Below are positions 4,869-5,920 of a DNA stretch of 5,920 nt, one piece after another. The stretch spans positions 1 through 5,920 of the forward strand of contig JAGODN010000172.1 in assembly GCA_017998195.1 (NCBI GenBank). Reading direction: 5' to 3'. The notes beneath the pieces are model-generated. The model saw nothing but the letters and a program-made list of their open reading frames with translations, did not search any database and was not told where the DNA came from. The stretch's first letter is position 1; every line of letters starts with the position of its first letter. Position numbers and translations under genes: made by a program. The stretch is from Desulfobulbus sp. GTDB taxonomy: Bacteria > Desulfobacterota > Desulfobulbia > Desulfobulbales > Desulfobulbaceae.

Positions 4869-4874
4869 GAGGAG
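4869..4874 (+). promoter_or_regulatory. Ribosome binding site of cbiK
   Basis: GAGGAG lies 7 bases before the ATG at 4882 and selects it over the out-of-frame ATG at 4875. It is downstream of the terminator, so it is present only in transcripts that escape termination. Confidence 0.8.
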
Positions 4875-4881
4875 ATGTGTC

Positions 4882-5868
4882 ATGTGGTCTTCCGGGCAAC
4901 GCTGCGCCTGCCTGTTGTTCTATCTCCTGCTCTCCTGGACCACCGCCGGGGCCGCCGACACGCCGGTGACCAGGCGGACCGCCATCGTGCTCGCCGCCTT
5001 CGGCACCTCCGTGCCCGAGGCCCTGGAGGGCATTGTCCACATCCGCGACCGGATTCGCCAGAAATTCCCGCACAGCGAGGTGCGCCTCGCCTTCACCGCG
5101 GACAGCATCCGCGCCACCTGGAACAAGCGGCAGCACGACCACACCTTCCGCGCGGCCAACCCCGGCGTCCCGGCGGACATCTACACGGTTCGCAGCCCGC
5201 TCGCGACCATCGCCGACCTGCGCGAGGAGGGGTTTCGGACCATCCTGGTCCAGCCCGGCCACATCACCCTTGGCGAGGAATACCTCGACCTGGTCGAGAC
5301 CGTGCGCGCCCTGAATGGCATCGCCACGGTCAAGGCGAAAAACCGGCCGTTTGACCACCTGGTGGTCAGCCGTCCCGCCCTGGGCACCATGGGCACCGCG
5401 CATCCGTACGCCCGGGACATCCGCACCGTGGCCAAGGCGCTCGCCGCCGACGTGCAGGTCGCCCGGCACAGGGATGCAGCGCTCCTCTACATGGGCCACG
5501 GCAACGAGTTCTTCCCCTCGGGCGGCAGCTATCTGGAACTGGTCGCGGTGCTGAACACCCTGTATCCCGACACCCGGTCCTACCTGGCCGTGGTCGAGGG
5601 CTTTCCCGACCTGGAGACGGTCATCCGCCAGATGCACAAGGACGGGGTGCACAAGGTGGTGCTCAAACCGTTCATGACCGTGGCCGGCGACCATGCGGTC
5701 AACGACATGGCCGGCGACGATCCGGCGAGCATGCGCTCCCTCCTGACCGCCCGGGGATTCGAGGTGACCACCGTGATCGAGGGACTGGGGGTGCAGGACG
5801 CCTTCGCCGACGTGTACGCCGCGTACCTGGCGGAAACGGCCGCGGACAACGGGATCGAACTGCAATGA
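4882..5868 (+). CDS. cbiK: Sirohydrochlorin cobaltochelatase, secreted (periplasmic-type) CbiK
   Basis: The 328-residue protein is a class II, ATP-independent chelatase that inserts Co2+ into sirohydrochlorin (or its precorrin-2 form), opening the anaerobic cobalamin route. The start region is FGTSVPEALEG (40-50). VQPGHITLGEEY (123-134) carries H127. The two expected metal-site histidines are H206 in YMGHGNEF and H271 in KPFMTVAGDHAVNDMAGD. They are 65 residues apart, close to the spacing of the known pair in Salmonella CbiK. Residues 1-25 form a signal peptide (hydrophobic core about 9-20, small residues TAGAA before D26), so the mature enzyme should be exported, as reported for the periplasmic CbiK of Desulfovibrio vulgaris, which also binds haem. 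I could not identify the haem-ligand equivalent with confidence. It is the first gene of the riboswitch operon and overlaps the next by ATGA. Class II relatives with iron or nickel specificity are the main alternative. Confidence 0.92.
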   Translation: MWSSGQRCACLLFYLLLSWTTAGAADTPVTRRTAIVLAAFGTSVPEALEGIVHIRDRIRQKFPHSEVRLAFTADSIRATWNKRQHDHTFRAANPGVPADIYTVRSPLATIADLREEGFRTILVQPGHITLGEEYLDLVETVRALNGIATVKAKNRPFDHLVVSRPALGTMGTAHPYARDIRTVAKALAADVQVARHRDAALLYMGHGNEFFPSGGSYLELVAVLNTLYPDTRSYLAVVEGFPDLETVIRQMHKDGVHKVVLKPFMTVAGDHAVNDMAGDDPASMRSLLTARGFEVTTVIEGLGVQDAFADVYAAYLAETAADNGIELQ

Positions 5869-5920
5869 CCGACCGGGTCGCCCTGCAGGGCTTCGTCCAG
5901 GTGTACACCGGTGACGGCAA
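5865..5920 (+). CDS. cobO: Corrinoid (cob(I)alamin/cob(I)yrinate) adenosyltransferase, N-terminal fragment (3' partial)
   Basis: Only the first 18 codons are in the window: MTDRVALQGFVQVYTGDG. The segment GFVQVYTGDG followed by AA is the start of the P-loop of BtuR/CobO/CobA-type adenosyltransferases, which normally continues GDGKGKTT. These cytoplasmic enzymes transfer the 5'-deoxyadenosyl group of ATP to reduced cobalt of a corrinoid. The ATG shares ATGA with the stop of cbiK, so the two are translationally coupled and under the same riboswitch. The call rests on a short fragment plus pathway context; the symbol btuR or cobA would serve equally. Confidence 0.75.
   Translation, partial: MTDRVALQGFVQVYTGDG

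Noticed and set aside
4828..5865. Long minus-strand reading frame of 345 codons opposite cbiK
   Set aside because: The plus strand has complete CbiK motifs, a riboswitch and a good ribosome binding site. The antisense product shows no family motif and would start inside the chelatase stop region.

Overview
The window is GC-rich (roughly 60% or more) and reads as bacterial chromosome with tightly packed genes. The combination of a class II cobaltochelatase (CbiK type) with a signal peptide, a cobalamin riboswitch, a TauE/SafE-type permease and a zinc-ribbon protein with an acidic low-complexity tail is most reminiscent of a sulfate-reducing or related Desulfobacterota (Desulfobulbales-like) genome. 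That assignment is inferred from gene content; no phylogenetic marker was compared.

Layout. Bases 1-142 hold the 3' end of a transaldolase/fructose-6-phosphate aldolase gene. After a 119-base gap with a leader hairpin, a secreted lytic transglycosylase (262-960) overlaps by four bases (TTGA) with pgsA (957-1529), the phosphatidylglycerophosphate synthase; these two look translationally coupled. A TauE/SafE permease (2247-1531, minus strand) converges on pgsA with one base between the stops. The 293-base divergent region 2248-2540 holds a minus-strand promoter and hairpin for the permease, an orphan plus-strand terminator-like element, and a plus-strand promoter whose start region carries nested palindromes. 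These lead into a zinc-ribbon/acidic protein gene (2541-3278).

A tRNA-Phe(GAA) follows (3336-3411) with its own promoter and a very strong terminator (3420-3454). Almost directly behind it is a polytopic membrane protein of the nucleoside-recognition (Gate) type (3481-4446), which lacks a visible Shine-Dalgarno sequence. The 435 bases 4447-4881 hold a promoter, a well-conserved cobalamin riboswitch (4580-4760), a P13-like hairpin and an intrinsic terminator (4820-4857). This leader controls an operon that begins with secreted CbiK (4882-5868) and continues, with an ATGA overlap, into the start of a corrinoid adenosyltransferase gene (5865 to beyond the window).

How they work together. The 3' end is a B12-repressed operon for cobalt insertion and corrinoid adenosylation. 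The sequence supports a specific switching model: aptamer bases 4735-4743 can pair with 4817-4826, the 5' arm of the terminator, so the aptamer fold and the antiterminator are mutually exclusive. The first half concerns envelope housekeeping (peptidoglycan cleavage, phospholipid synthesis, anion export). No mobile element, CRISPR array or defence system was seen, and most of the window is ordinary core genome. The more unusual points are the secreted chelatase paired with a cytoplasmic adenosyltransferase, the zinc-ribbon protein with repeated acidic motifs, and the odd start of the membrane gene behind the tRNA terminator.
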